A stretch of 64,000 bases of DNA from Nostoc parmelioides FACHB-3921 (GCF_014696625.1 NZ_JACJQL010000006.1:62001-126000), one strand, 5' to 3'; shown: positions 35,584 through 45,719, counted from the stretch's first letter. A program made the numbers and translations. The notes: generated from the sequence alone by a model not told the origin.

Positions 35584-38331
35584 TTAACTACTACGCAAAC
35601 TAGCTACTAATTGACGGGCAAATACTGATATTGCTTCATATTTATTCCTGTAATCTTGCATTGCTTGTTGACGTGCTGTTTGCTCGTTAGGATTATTAGC
35701 AACTACTGCCAATTGTTCATAGCCTGGATAATAACGACAGAAGGTATGAATGCCGTTATCATCTAATAGCCATTGGCTATAAACACCTTCTTTGCGGGGG
35801 AAAAAACTTTCTGAGGCGTTACGTGCAATAATTTCTCTGGGATATTTGAGGATGCTAACGAAACTATCTACGGCAACTGGTTGGATACGACCAATTAATC
35901 TTGTGGTCAAGTTCTGTAAAATTTTGGATGAGGCTTTAGATTTGGCGATGGTGTCTGGGTCTTGTGCAGATAAAATAACCCTAATCCCCGCTTTAGCGCC
36001 GTTCGCACACATCCTACCTACTAAATCAGATATTTGATCAAATTCAAATAAAATTGGTGCTTCATCAATAAAGAATATGGAGGCTGGACTACTTAAGGCG
36101 CGGCGTAAGGCGGCTGAATAAGCACTTAAAGATAGTACGGCTGCATCTTCGTTATCTGAGAGGTTGCGTAGCGCAAACACCAAAAGTTGTGCGTCTGTAG
36201 GAAAGCTAGAGGGTGCAGATATGGCTTGTCCTACCCGGCTGGAAAGCCAAAAGCGTAAGCGCAGATGAATTTGACTGAGTGCATCTTCAACTCGGCCACT
36301 GACAGAATCTAGTTGCAGATGTTCTGGGGAGCAAAAATGTAGAAAATCGTGGAGAGTGGGAGTTTTTTGCCAGGCTGGAGTACCAAATCCACCAGCGATC
36401 GCCATTTTATATCTTTCTTGTATCCCTTGATCAGCGAAGAAGGCGCTTAAAGCCAAGTTGAGTAGGGAACGGACGGTTTGTGTTAATAGTTGGTTGTCGT
36501 TGGATGAGCCTAAAACCATTGTCATGAGGGCTGATTCCAAAAAGCCCGTATAATCGAGTAAGCGATCGCGTTGTTGTTCAGGATCGAGCGATCGTAAATC
36601 TGGTTGCTCAAATAAGTTATTTGATTGTCTAGAAATATCAAAATATGCCCCATTCCCTTCCATAAAATGGGCATAGTCGGTAAAGGTAGATGTGCCATCA
36701 GGTTTGGGAAAATCTAGGGCGACTACAGGAATCCCATGCGCCAAAGCCTGGGTTAAAATTCCTGACACCAACACTGATTTACCTGCGCGGGTAGTCGCAA
36801 ACAAGGCTAAATTCTTGTGTTGGTTGAATAAATCTAACTGTACTGGTGTACCGCCTTCTTCGGCGATTAATTCAAAGCCGTGTTTATCACCAGCTTTGGT
36901 AATCACTAAAGGCATTAAACCAGGTACTTCACTAGTTAAATATAACTGGCGACGGTTGAAGGGTTTGACTAATAAACCTTCCCAAACGATAGGTAAAGAT
37001 TGTAGCCAAATTTTCCAAGCATATTCAGTTTCTCTCACCACCCGCGCCGGACGTTGAAAGCAGTTTTCAATATACCGTGTGGCTTCATCTAATTTTTCAA
37101 CGGTGGGACGATGGACAAAAATAGCCAACCCTGTGTAAATTGGTACGGCTCCTTCAAATAATTGTTCTTGGGCTGCGACGGATTTTCTCAATTTCAATTG
37201 AGCGTTAACATCTATCGTTTTGCTCTTCTCCTGAGCTAACATAGCCGTCATGTTCGACTGCTTCAACACTCTTTGCAGAGTAGTCTTCACCAAAGCTGGG
37301 TTCGCCGCCGTCAGCTGACAAACAATTTCTGTATCTACTACCGATTCCCTCGCCAGGAGTTCCCATAGGTAGCGTAGTTGGGCAAATTTATTCGGCCAGC
37401 CCCCTGGTTTTTCCAAAAAAGTCATCGCCCCAATGTAATTATTATTCACATTGACCCAACGGCGATCGGCACAAGGTACACCAGATTCCATCAACAGTGT
37501 TGTACTGTGGACATTCTCTATCAATAATTGCGTACTAGATAATTCTGAATGAGCTTGTTCATACAGTCCATTTTCATCCAGGGTTACTAATTGGGGAATT
37601 TCTATTGGTTGGGTATCATTAAACCTTCTCCAAACGTTTTCCCAAAGTTCCACCGCATTTAAAGGTTTAATATCTAAACCCATTTTGTTAGATAAAAGCT
37701 GCTCCCAACGGCAAAAGCCCTGTTGATAAGCTTTAGCAATGACACTTTCGATTCGTTGGTTTTGAACTTCTGCAATATCACCTTTGAACTTTAACCACCA
37801 TCCTTCTGCTTTTCCTAACAGTTTTTCAATCCAATCATCGGCATTAGTGGAACTCGGTTCAATGGTATAGGTAACGTATATTTTCAGAAATTTTGGCTTA
37901 CGAATTCCCGCAGCAGTAAGTTCTTGCGCCCTGGCTCTCTCCGCCATCAACAAATATTTAATATCTCTAGAGGGAGCGCGCCTAATCAAGTCTGTTAATT
38001 CTGCTTGCCTTTGTTGGTCTGAACTAAAAGACCCCATGTGCAGTGTCATTCTTTCCCCTTCGGGAATGTCTTTTAATCCAGATTCAATGTTATTAAAGAT
38101 TGTGTCTATTTGTTCTTTTCTTAAAGTGGTGTGGATGCCTTTACATTCAAACCCAAAAACAAAGCAAAATTTATCTTTCTGAGTTCCTTTCGTTAAAATA
38201 TAAGCGCCAATATCACGACCATCCAACGCGATGCGTAGCATGGTTGATAAATGTAACGCGTCTTCAAACGGCGTTAATCTACTTTCTTGTCCGGCGAGAC
38301 CGATGCTTTGTTTTCCGATTTTTTGCTTCAT
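35584..38331 (-). CDS. VirB4/TraC-family type IV secretion ATPase
   Basis: A 915-aa ATPase of the VirB4 family. An N-terminal region of about 500 residues is followed by Walker A LALFATTRAGKSVLVSG (about residue 512), the HerA/VirB4 segment VVALDFPKPDGTSTF, Walker B SIFFIDEAPILFEFD (about 750) and a sensor VILSAQDPDTIAKS. It energises pilus or secretion-channel assembly at the inner membrane. It is the most recognisable subunit of the cluster. It overlaps the upstream VirB3-like gene by 53 bp and the VirB5-like gene follows 17 bp downstream. Confidence 0.9.
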   Translation of the reverse strand: MKQKIGKQSIGLAGQESRLTPFEDALHLSTMLRIALDGRDIGAYILTKGTQKDKFCFVFGFECKGIHTTLRKEQIDTIFNNIESGLKDIPEGERMTLHMGSFSSDQQRQAELTDLIRRAPSRDIKYLLMAERARAQELTAAGIRKPKFLKIYVTYTIEPSSTNADDWIEKLLGKAEGWWLKFKGDIAEVQNQRIESVIAKAYQQGFCRWEQLLSNKMGLDIKPLNAVELWENVWRRFNDTQPIEIPQLVTLDENGLYEQAHSELSSTQLLIENVHSTTLLMESGVPCADRRWVNVNNNYIGAMTFLEKPGGWPNKFAQLRYLWELLARESVVDTEIVCQLTAANPALVKTTLQRVLKQSNMTAMLAQEKSKTIDVNAQLKLRKSVAAQEQLFEGAVPIYTGLAIFVHRPTVEKLDEATRYIENCFQRPARVVRETEYAWKIWLQSLPIVWEGLLVKPFNRRQLYLTSEVPGLMPLVITKAGDKHGFELIAEEGGTPVQLDLFNQHKNLALFATTRAGKSVLVSGILTQALAHGIPVVALDFPKPDGTSTFTDYAHFMEGNGAYFDISRQSNNLFEQPDLRSLDPEQQRDRLLDYTGFLESALMTMVLGSSNDNQLLTQTVRSLLNLALSAFFADQGIQERYKMAIAGGFGTPAWQKTPTLHDFLHFCSPEHLQLDSVSGRVEDALSQIHLRLRFWLSSRVGQAISAPSSFPTDAQLLVFALRNLSDNEDAAVLSLSAYSAALRRALSSPASIFFIDEAPILFEFDQISDLVGRMCANGAKAGIRVILSAQDPDTIAKSKASSKILQNLTTRLIGRIQPVAVDSFVSILKYPREIIARNASESFFPRKEGVYSQWLLDDNGIHTFCRYYPGYEQLAVVANNPNEQTARQQAMQDYRNKYEAISVFARQLVASLRSS

Positions 38332-38662
38332 AGTTAATTTCTAGCAAGCTGTGATAACGAGCAAAGCCTCTTGTCCAAGTGGGAACTCCAATAAACTTGC
38401 TTAAAAAGCGCCAGCTTCTACCGCCCGATAATATCCACCAAGTGGCCATTCCCCAACCAGCAATGAGAAAAGTCCATAGCCATCGTTGAAAGTCATCAGG
38501 GAAAATACCCCCAAAAATTCCATTGATGATGAAGTAAGCAGATAGACAAATGATTGTCCAAGGAAATATTTGGTCGGCAGGAATTGGCCCTAGTGAGGGC
38601 TGAGAGCCTAAAATTTGATTGACTGGGCGAAATTCTGGTTGCCGTTCCTCAGACATAAACAA
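38279..38662 (-). CDS. VirB3-like small membrane protein
   Basis: A 127-aa protein with two hydrophobic segments (IFPWTIICLSAYFIINGIFG and WLWTFLIAGWGMATWWIL) and a basic C-terminus (KNRKTKHRSRRTRK). Its small size, two-helix topology and overlap with the virB4-like gene match VirB3. The first methionines are close together (MFMSEE). VirB3 is a small inner-membrane partner of VirB4, sometimes fused to it. Confidence 0.6.
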   Translation of the reverse strand: MFMSEERQPEFRPVNQILGSQPSLGPIPADQIFPWTIICLSAYFIINGIFGGIFPDDFQRWLWTFLIAGWGMATWWILSGGRSWRFLSKFIGVPTWTRGFARYHSLLEINYEAKNRKTKHRSRRTRK

Positions 38663-38685
38663 TCCGTAAACATTTAAGCCGTCAT

Positions 38686-39303
38686 CTACTTACTAGTATC
38701 ACCTATGACAAATCCTGTTAAAACATCTGCAATAGTGACAGCAATTACAACTAACAGGGGAGTCCTGGCAATACTTTGCCAATCCTCATCTTTACGTACT
38801 GCATTGATTACGCCAATGAGAGATACTGCAATATACAGTAAGAATATTCCCCGTAACACGTTAAAAATTAAACTTACTGCTGGTTGCGTATTAGTATTAT
38901 TTGTAGTTCCTTGGGTTAATGTATTTTTGAAAAAACTTTCTGCCTTGCCAAAAAATTGTGCCTGTGCAGGAAAGGCGAAATAATCTAACCAAAATAAACT
39001 GAGAAGGACTGCTACTGCTGATATTTGGCATACAATAAGCCACCGTTTTGGTAAATGCAATTGTTGTCCAATTTGTTGAACTATTATAGCGGTTAAACTA
39101 CCAAACAGTAAGCAAAAAAGGAGCAAGGGGCTTTTTAAGCTGATAACGCTTAAAAATATGGCGCAAGCTAACAAAAAGGGTACTGATTCTACTAATTTAA
39201 CCTTCCATCCTGCTAGTACCAGCCCGATTTTATTAATATCTAGCGTTACGTTTTTTCTTAAATTATAGTATTCTCTTTGAGAATTTCCGTTCTTTTGAGA
39301 CAT
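38686..39303 (-). CDS. VirB2-like pilin domain fused to an N-terminal membrane part
   Basis: A 205-aa protein. The N-terminal half has two or three hydrophobic helices (FLLACAIFLSVISLKSPLLL, SAVAVLLSLFWLDYFAF). After FPAQAQFFGKAESFF, an AxA-like signal-cleavage site, come two helices (LIFNVLRGIFLLYIAVSLIG and LLVVIAVTIADVLTGFVIG) around a short polar turn, which is the VirB2/TrbC pilin pattern. First gene of the nine. The N-terminal membrane part is longer than a usual VirB2 signal peptide. Confidence 0.5.
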   Translation of the reverse strand: MSQKNGNSQREYYNLRKNVTLDINKIGLVLAGWKVKLVESVPFLLACAIFLSVISLKSPLLLFCLLFGSLTAIIVQQIGQQLHLPKRWLIVCQISAVAVLLSLFWLDYFAFPAQAQFFGKAESFFKNTLTQGTTNNTNTQPAVSLIFNVLRGIFLLYIAVSLIGVINAVRKDEDWQSIARTPLLVVIAVTIADVLTGFVIGDTSK

Positions 39304-39994
39304 CTACCAATTTTCCTACTAGCTGTTACAAACCCTGGTTGAGACTGTTGTTTAAACCTTGATAATTTATCATGTACTAACGCCTGTTATTCAAGAATTT
39401 ATTAACTTTTAGTTACAATATTACTTCATGATATTATATATCGTTAAAAATTAGTTAACAATATCTTAACATTATGTTAAATGTATATATTTCCACCTGC
39501 TACACTTGTCATGTTTGCTGAAAACTCTCTAAAGACTAACTCTGAATGTTTGGTTGCTAGCCTAGCTTATTCATGAATTAGCCAACTGATGATATTGCAC
39601 TTTTATAGCAATTACCGATCATAGTTTGCTGAATTGGCTCAAAATGCTAAACTCAATTATGCTATTTATTGAATTTATAGTAATTCAAGATTGTGGGTAA
39701 GCTAATTTTTAGTTTTCAACTAGCATTATATGCTGAGTTGAAAATTCTAGGTTGCCAAGAGATGATGCAATAATTTCGGTAAATGCAGACCATCATATCT
39801 CCAGCATACTCAAAAAAACTTTCTCACAAAGAGCCAGCTAATTACACACGTTAGTATAACTAGCAGTGAGTATCGTCCGTATAATAACCTCTGCACTAGG
39901 TTAGTGGATAAATCAACAAATGTCCAGATTCTAACTTGTCTAGGATTTACGCAACCAGGTTTTCTGTTGAGACTGGGTATAAGGGAGTAAGAGT
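39304..39994. other. AT-rich region upstream of the secretion-like operon
   Basis: About 690 bp, low-complexity and AT-rich. It probably holds the promoter of the minus-strand cluster. No coding frame or structured RNA is recognisable. Confidence 0.4.
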
Positions 39995-40087
39995 TTAGAG
40001 TGCTATATCCAAAAACATCATGACTACAAAGCCGAGCATCACACCAATAGTTCCTTCTTTTTCTAAACCTTGACGATGAGATTCATC
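39995..40087 (-). pseudogene. C-terminal remnant of a ZIP-family metal transporter
   Basis: The minus strand reads DESHRQGLEKEGTIGVMLGF and VVMMFLDIAL then stop, the end of a ZIP divalent-metal transporter (ESHR, final helix GFVVMMFLDIAL). The frame has no start; the upstream part of the gene is missing where an IS701-type sequence begins. A dead fragment. Confidence 0.7.
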
Positions 40088-40150
40088 CCTCTTTTGTTAC
40101 TACGGGGAAAGTATAATTAGAAAGAAAACCGTAAACAGTAAGTAAGAGGG

Positions 40151-40552
40151 ATGGTTACGCCGCGCAGACAGCCAGTAAGCACAGTGGCATTCATAGATAA
40201 CTATTGCCAACACTATTATTCATTGTTTGAGGACGTGAGGCATTTTGAAGCATTCAAATTCTTACATTTGGGCATACTTTCAGAAATTAAGCGAAAAACC
40301 CTACCAGAAATAGCTAAAACAGCAGGGTTAAAAGATAGCTAAAAACTACATCATTTTTTGAGAGATGCACTATGGGATGTCAAAAAATTAAGAGAAATTA
40401 GACTGTGGTTGATAAAAACGTTGATTGGTGAGAGAGAAATAATTTTATGTATTGACGAAACAGGAGATAAGAAAAAGGGAAAAGCCACAGATTATGTGAC
40501 TAGTCAATATATTGGAAATTTAGGAAAGACGGAGAATAGAATAGTAAGGTGA
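40151..40552 (+). pseudogene. IS701-type transposase remnant, nonsense-mutated and truncated
   Basis: The frame starts MVTPRRQPVSTVAFIDNYC, has a TAA at 40340-40342 (between GLKDS and KLHHFLRDALW), then continues in the same frame to IILCIDETGDKKKGKATDY and GNLGKTENRIVR, where a MITE cuts it off. IS701 transposases have the DETGDKKKG motif and are about 400 aa; only about 133 codons remain. Inactive. Confidence 0.85.
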
Positions 40553-40690
40553 TACGCACTTAGATCAAATATTCTTGCGTCAGGGCTGTCCATAGTCAAG
40601 AGTCCAGAGTTAAAGATTAGCTTGGACTGTGGACTTTGGACTTTTGACAACCTGAGTGCGAAATATAAGATCTAAATGCGTAACAGCTTA
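40545..40690. mobile_element. 146-bp TA-flanked MITE, copy 1
   Basis: Ends are inverted repeats TAAGGTGATACGCACTTAGA and, complemented, TAAGCTGTTACGCATTTAGA. The centre folds on itself (GTCAAGAGTCCAGAG / CTTTGGACTTTTGAC). It lies at the broken end of the IS701 remnant. A copy with about 97 percent identity lies at 54212-54357. TA flanks suggest an IS630/Tc1-type transposase in trans. Confidence 0.85.
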
Positions 40691-40797
40691 TCTGTAAATG
40701 CTTACGGTATAGTAGATGGGATGATTTAGTTGGAAAGCTTATGAGCAAAAGCTTTCACATAGTACAGATTTACTTAAAAAAAGGGTATTTTGAACTG

Positions 40798-43512
40798 TTA
40801 TTGATGATACTGTTTGGCTAAAAACTCTTGGGCTTCTACTGGATTTGTAATATCTCCATCTAAAGTTTTAGCTAGTAAATCATCTAGCATTTGTCGATAC
40901 TGCGGCCCTGGTTTATACCCTAATTTCTTGAGGTCATTACCATTTAAAATCGGTTGAACGTTAGCCCAGACTGTTAAGTATTGCCATATTTGCCGCCTGA
41001 TGGGGCGCTGGCTTTGTAAAGCAATCAAAATTAGTATTTCTAAATTATACTTGCGTAGTAGCTGAACTACTTGGCTGGGGCGTTGATATTCAGATAAAGA
41101 TTGTATAATCTCAGTCTTAGCCGCAGCCAAGTTTTGCAAGTGCTGAATGCTATCTTCCTGTAGTTGCAGATTTTTAGCGACTTTGCCCCGATACTTTGGT
41201 GCAAGGTGGGCAATGATGGCTTCTAAGCGCATTTGCCAAGGAATTAGGTTTTGTTGGGGGTCAAATCGCCGTAAACAACGTTCTAGTAAACGCAGTTGGC
41301 GTATGAGTTTACTATCTAAACTCATGGTAGGGTGGATGCACTGCAATGCCCCCAAGTCATCGAGTAATTGCAAAGCCGATCGCCAGTAAGGGGCTTCTAA
41401 GATATGCTTGAGTTCTGTTTTGAGTCGAGTTTGCAGGGCTGGGGTTTTGCTGTTAGTTTGGGCAGTGCGATCGTAAACGCCACTGTTGATGGCATAACGG
41501 ATATATTCTTCGGTGCGTGGTTCAATGGCAAATCCAAAACGCACAGCAAAGCGCACCCCGCGATAAATCCGGGTGGGGTCTTCGATAAAGCTATTGGCGT
41601 GGAGGACGCGAACTTGCTTGGCTTCTAAGTCTAATAAACCACCAAAGAAATCGAGTAAATCACCAGCGCGGGGAGAGGTGAGGCGCAGGGCAAGGGCGTT
41701 GATGGTAAAGTCACGGCGATATAAATCTTGGCGAATGGAACTGGCTTCAACTTCAGGATTGGCGGCGGGGTAAGGATAAAATTCAGTCCTGGCGGTGGCA
41801 ATATCTACCCACAAAGAATCTAAGTCTTGGTCTTTGTGCCACAACAAAGCAGCCGTTTGAAAAGCACCGTGGATTTCTAAACGGGCAACTGGGTAAATTT
41901 CTTGCAGTGCCTTTGCTAGTTCCACACCTGCACCCACATCGGCTGATTTGTGGAAGCCATCAACTACCAAATCTATATCTGTAATCATGAGAGTGCCGGC
42001 GGCTGCTTCCGCCAGCAGCAAGTCCCGCACCGCACCACCAACTAAATACAAATGCCAACCCCTTTCCTCGGCGGCTTGGGAAGCAGTGGTGAGTAATTGC
42101 CAGAGTTGGGGAGTCAGACGCGATCGCAATTCATGACTGAGGGAAGTTTTCAACTCAGCACCCATATCTCGGAACTGGCTTAAAGTCCCGCTACCACCGA
42201 CAGCAATATTTTGATGCAGTTCCCGTAAAACATCAGTACGAGTGACGATACCCACTAACTGCTCATTTGCCAATACGGGCAAGCGACCGATATCATAGGT
42301 CACCATCAGCGACTCAATTTGTGGCAACGTTGTATCTGGGGTGATGGTTTTTAAATCAGTGGTCATGTAACCTTTAACTGGTGCATGACTAAATCCGTGA
42401 TGTAGGGCGATATCCAAATCACGGCGAGAAATAATCCCCACCAATTGCCCTTGGGGATTAACCACAGATAAACCAGAGTGTCCGTAGCGTAATAAAATGC
42501 GCTGTGCTTCGGCAATTGTGGTTTCTGGGCGAATTGTGCGGACAGGGGAAGACATCAAGTCTCTGGCTGTGGGGGGATGAGGAATAGCCGCCTTGATACC
42601 TCGGAGGAGTTGTTGGAGGATATCTTGAGTATCAACGCCACGTAAATTGAGTGATGCTGCTTGGGAATGACCACCACCGCCCAAGGGTTGAAATAATTGG
42701 TCTAGATGCAGACCCGGAATTTGCGATCGCCCAATTACTGTGAAACGGGAATCATCTTTATTTGATGGGTGTGCATTTGCCAACAGCAAAGCATCAATTT
42801 CTGTTAACTCTATGAGCTGGGAGGCTAGACTCGATAACCCAGGGACAAAACTATCTGTTGTTAACGTCACCCAAGCGATAGTATATCCACGCAAGCAAAG
42901 ATATTCTAATTTTTCCAACGCTTCCGTTAATAGTCGCTGCAATTGGGGAGATAAACCAGGGTCACGGTAATTAGCAATTACAGGTAAACTAGCGCCTTGT
43001 GCCATCAACCAAGCTAAAGCCAAGGCATCCCTGGAAGTTGATTGGTCGTAGGTAAGGGAACCCGTATCTACATGAATACCCAAAGCCATCACCGTTGCTT
43101 GGGCAGGATTGAGAGCGATTTGCTGGCGTTGTAATTCCTCCGCAATCAGGGTTGTAGTTGCACCCACCGAGGCGACATGAAACTGAGTTGCCGGGATATC
43201 TGATACTTGTCCCGTGTGATGGTCGTAAACTGTAATTTTCCTAACTTGAGGTAAATCTAACCACTCAGCAGGCTTACCCAGGCGATCGCGCTGTTGGGCA
43301 TCTACTATAGTGAGCGATCGAATTTTCTCAGGATTTACCGAACGTCTTTCAATTAAAGGATACTCATCTCGATGTAGCGCCAAAAAATCTCGCACGGGTG
43401 GATGCGCGCCCCCAGTCAACACAATCTTGCTTCCGGGTAATAGGCAAGTTAGTCCTACGGCTGCGCCCAATGTATCAAAATCGGCTGTTGTGTGGCAAAG
43501 AATTAAATCCAT
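40798..43512 (-). CDS. DHH + CBS + CCA tRNA nucleotidyltransferase/poly(A) polymerase
   Basis: A protein of about 904 aa with three parts. Residues about 1-300: DHH/DHHA1 phosphoesterase ([37 protein letters not shown]). About 310-430: two CBS domains ([23 protein letters not shown]). About 480-900: class II nucleotidyltransferase head ([21 protein letters not shown]) with [11 protein letters not shown] and [18 protein letters not shown]. This fusion is typical of cyanobacteria and Deinococcus-type lineages; in the latter and in split systems such enzymes add parts of the tRNA CCA end. I use the ATG at 43512; an in-frame ATG eight codons upstream is possible. Confidence 0.9.
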   Translation of the reverse strand: MDLILCHTTADFDTLGAAVGLTCLLPGSKIVLTGGAHPPVRDFLALHRDEYPLIERRSVNPEKIRSLTIVDAQQRDRLGKPAEWLDLPQVRKITVYDHHTGQVSDIPATQFHVASVGATTTLIAEELQRQQIALNPAQATVMALGIHVDTGSLTYDQSTSRDALALAWLMAQGASLPVIANYRDPGLSPQLQRLLTEALEKLEYLCLRGYTIAWVTLTTDSFVPGLSSLASQLIELTEIDALLLANAHPSNKDDSRFTVIGRSQIPGLHLDQLFQPLGGGGHSQAASLNLRGVDTQDILQQLLRGIKAAIPHPPTARDLMSSPVRTIRPETTIAEAQRILLRYGHSGLSVVNPQGQLVGIISRRDLDIALHHGFSHAPVKGYMTTDLKTITPDTTLPQIESLMVTYDIGRLPVLANEQLVGIVTRTDVLRELHQNIAVGGSGTLSQFRDMGAELKTSLSHELRSRLTPQLWQLLTTASQAAEERGWHLYLVGGAVRDLLLAEAAAGTLMITDIDLVVDGFHKSADVGAGVELAKALQEIYPVARLEIHGAFQTAALLWHKDQDLDSLWVDIATARTEFYPYPAANPEVEASSIRQDLYRRDFTINALALRLTSPRAGDLLDFFGGLLDLEAKQVRVLHANSFIEDPTRIYRGVRFAVRFGFAIEPRTEEYIRYAINSGVYDRTAQTNSKTPALQTRLKTELKHILEAPYWRSALQLLDDLGALQCIHPTMSLDSKLIRQLRLLERCLRRFDPQQNLIPWQMRLEAIIAHLAPKYRGKVAKNLQLQEDSIQHLQNLAAAKTEIIQSLSEYQRPSQVVQLLRKYNLEILILIALQSQRPIRRQIWQYLTVWANVQPILNGNDLKKLGYKPGPQYRQMLDDLLAKTLDGDITNPVEAQEFLAKQYHQ

Positions 43513-43926
43513 GTTTAACTTTTGGCGGCTCCACATTCTCTGCTATGGGGTTTTCTGGAAGAATATCTGACATACTCTCACACAGCACTATGAGCAGATG
43601 CTTTAGTTAATGGTACGATACATTAGTATTACTCTACTTAACTTACACCCGATGGCTAGGTGGCGACTTAGCGGTAATCGAACGGAAAATCGCCGGAGAT
43701 GCGACCCAAAACTTCTGATTGATAGTCGATATTGCTTTCTTTATTATGTGTTTATAACTTTGCGTCACATTTTTTTTGAAAAAATGTAGATTTGCGGATT
43801 GGGGTATTAATCTTTGTTGATGCCTTCATAGAGATATCAGTTAGATACCCGTAGTTAGTCAACTGACCTGTTTGGCTATCAAATATTCAGTTTTATCATT
43901 TTTTAGGACTTCTATAAGACTAGAAG
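43513..43926. other. Gap between the CCA-transferase gene and the integrated element
   Basis: About 400 bp. Before integration this DNA was continuous with the tRNA-Cys flank at the right end of the element. I see no gene; a possible promoter for the leftward gene lies near 43540-43640. Confidence 0.4.
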
Positions 43927-43977
43927 CCTTAAGGCGGCACCCGGATTTGAACCGGGGGATGGAGGTTTTGCAGACCT
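43927..43977. repeat. Left attachment site: 51-bp copy of the tRNA-Cys 3' part
   Basis: Identical over 51 bp to 52065-52115. It covers the T-arm, variable region and anticodon-arm 3' part of tRNA-Cys read on the minus strand, ends at the anticodon (TTTTGCAGACCT), and then diverges. It is the displaced original 3' end of the tRNA gene, as left by tyrosine integrases. Confidence 0.92.
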
Positions 43978-44045
43978 GATGCTTTGCATCATTTAGTTCC
44001 CTAAGTGCTTTATTAGTAGGTATTAGGACTAACCCAGCTTGACTT

Positions 44046-44096
44046 TGACTATCAGACTGACTATCATCATGGGAAATAGAGGTTATATGATAGTCA
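44046..44096. promoter_or_regulatory. Putative integrase arm-type sites, left end
   Basis: TGACTATCA at 44046-44054 and 44058-44066 (12-bp period) and the inverse TGATAGTCA at 44088-44096, directly before the integrase ATG. The right end has the same set. The sites may bind the integrase N-domain and also repress its gene. Confidence 0.65.
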
Positions 44097-45290
44097 ATGA
44101 GTACAGCCAAGAAAGTTAAAGGTAATGTAGGCATTGAGGAATACAGGGGTAAGCTGAGGCTTAGGCTGCCTAGAACTGTTACTGAGGGTGGTAAACAAGT
44201 CTACCTAAGCACTGGGTTAGATTCTAATGAGATTAATAACCGCAGGGTATCATCATTAGCTAACTGGATAGAAGAGGACATCCTAACTGGTCAACTTGAC
44301 CCTACCCTTGACCGCTACAGAGAGAAACTAGAGACTTACAGGCAGCCACAGTTAACCTTAGTTAAACCTAAGATACCCCAGACAGACATAGCAGAACTCT
44401 GGGATAAATACTGTGAGTTTATGAAGCCCCAACTGGCATCTACTACTTATATAAAGGACTATGCCAGGAAATATAGGAACCATATCAAGGCACTACCTAC
44501 CAAAGACTTAACCCAGGCGATCGCTATTAGAGACTATCTGCTTACTGAGTTATCCCCTAATGCAGCTAAGAGAGTGCTAACTTACCTATCAGCCTGTTGT
44601 AAGTGGGCTGTTAGTTCTGGGCTAACCAAAGATAACCCCTTTGCTGGGATGTCAGAGGATATCAAGCTACCTAAGCATGATTCAGATGCCATAGACCCCT
44701 TTAGTAAAGAGGAAATGAACAGCATTATTCAGGCATTTGAGGAGACTAGACCCCATTATGCACCCTTTGTTAAGTTCCTATTCTGGACTGGCTGTAGGAC
44801 TGGGGAAGCCATAGGGCTACAGTGGAAGCATATAAACTCTGAGTGTACCCAGATAACCTTTAGTGAATCCTATGACAGTGCCTTAAATATCAGAAAGGGG
44901 ACTAAAACAGGCAAGTCTAGGAGGTTCCCTTGTAACACCCAGGTTAGGCAGTTATTACAGTCTATTAGACCACCTAGCCCAGACCTGGAACAATCAGTAT
45001 TTACTAGTCCTACCGGAGGAATCATTAACAATACAAGGTTCTCTAATCAGGTCTGGAAAGGTGGCAAGATGGGTAAAAAGAACTACAAAGGGGTTATCCA
45101 GCAACTAATGAATGATGGACTAATAGACCGCTACAGATGCCCCTATAACACTAGACATACATTTATTACCCTGATGCTGGCTGAGGGTTTAACAGTCTCC
45201 ACAGTAGCCAAGTTAGTTGGTAACAGCCCAGAGATTATCCTTAAACACTATGCAGGTAATACAGTACCCTTGGAGTTACCCAGTATCTAA
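44097..45290 (+). CDS. int: Tyrosine recombinase (phage-type integrase)
   Basis: A 397-aa integrase. Residues about 1-60 fit an AP2-like arm-binding domain (EEYRGKLRLRLPRTV, KQVYLSTGLD), 95-195 a SAM-like core-binding domain, and 205-390 the catalytic domain: Arg in FWTGCRTGEAIGLQW (about 233), KTGKSRRFP with the catalytic Lys strand, RCPYNTRHTFIT (Tyr in place of the first His of HxxR), GNSPEIILKHYAG with the nucleophile Tyr (about 384). It should cut within the tRNA-Cys repeat. Located at the end distant from the intact tRNA gene. Confidence 0.93.
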   Translation: MSTAKKVKGNVGIEEYRGKLRLRLPRTVTEGGKQVYLSTGLDSNEINNRRVSSLANWIEEDILTGQLDPTLDRYREKLETYRQPQLTLVKPKIPQTDIAELWDKYCEFMKPQLASTTYIKDYARKYRNHIKALPTKDLTQAIAIRDYLLTELSPNAAKRVLTYLSACCKWAVSSGLTKDNPFAGMSEDIKLPKHDSDAIDPFSKEEMNSIIQAFEETRPHYAPFVKFLFWTGCRTGEAIGLQWKHINSECTQITFSESYDSALNIRKGTKTGKSRRFPCNTQVRQLLQSIRPPSPDLEQSVFTSPTGGIINNTRFSNQVWKGGKMGKKNYKGVIQQLMNDGLIDRYRCPYNTRHTFITLMLAEGLTVSTVAKLVGNSPEIILKHYAGNTVPLELPSI

Positions 45291-45295
45291 CTACA

Positions 45296-45321
45296 AAGCC
45301 CCAGGCGATCGCTAGGGGCTT
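45296..45321 (+). terminator. Hairpin between integrase and the convergent gene
   Basis: Stem AAGCCCC / GGGGCTT with an 11-12 nt loop that contains a HIP1 GCGATCGC. It follows the integrase stop by 5 bp and may stop transcription from both sides. Confidence 0.65.
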
Positions 45322-45329
45322 CCTATTGG

Positions 45330-45719
45330 TTATATAAACTCGAAGTGTTCCTCTATTTCCTCTGGCAACTTCTCTAGTACCTGTAAGTCCTTAACCTGAT
45401 GTATGTAGCACTTTGTATGATAACCAGATGTATGGTTAACCTGGGAAGCCTCTACCACTTCCTTACTAGCAGTTAATAGAGTCCCATCAGCTAGCTCATA
45501 GACTAATAAGTCTGGCTTATTCCACTTATAGTCCTCTACTTGAATACCTTTAAGGTCATAGAAATACTTAACTGCTACCCCAAACTGGCTGTTAGTAGGA
45601 TAGTTAACAGAAACAGGTTGACCATCCTTAGTATTAACAGAAGATAAAGTTGGTCTAGGCACTACACAAACTGTGCCTAATGTGCTATGATAATAGTATT
45701 GAGAGTTTTTACCTAACAT
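45330..45719 (-). CDS. Hypothetical element protein
   Basis: A 129-aa protein beginning MLGKNSQYYYHSTLGTVCVV. Predominantly beta with an acidic C-terminus (EKLPEEIEEHFEF). No family recognised. The start has a AAAGGA ribosome-binding site preceded by a hairpin shared with the helicase gene leader. It converges with the integrase. Confidence 0.6.
   Translation of the reverse strand: MLGKNSQYYYHSTLGTVCVVPRPTLSSVNTKDGQPVSVNYPTNSQFGVAVKYFYDLKGIQVEDYKWNKPDLLVYELADGTLLTASKEVVEASQVNHTSGYHTKCYIHQVKDLQVLEKLPEEIEEHFEFI

Noticed and set aside
35584..38331. VirB4-like ATPase considered as a conjugation marker of an ICE
   Set aside because: No relaxase, coupling protein, integrase or att repeats border the cluster; the nearby integrase belongs to the separate tRNA-Cys element.
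41147..43610. Rightward frames opposite the CCA-transferase gene
   Set aside because: Shadow frames of a well-supported gene.
43859..44134. Leftward 91-residue frame across the left attachment site
   Set aside because: It reads through the tRNA-Cys fragment and the integrase promoter sites, so it is a by-product of non-coding sequence.
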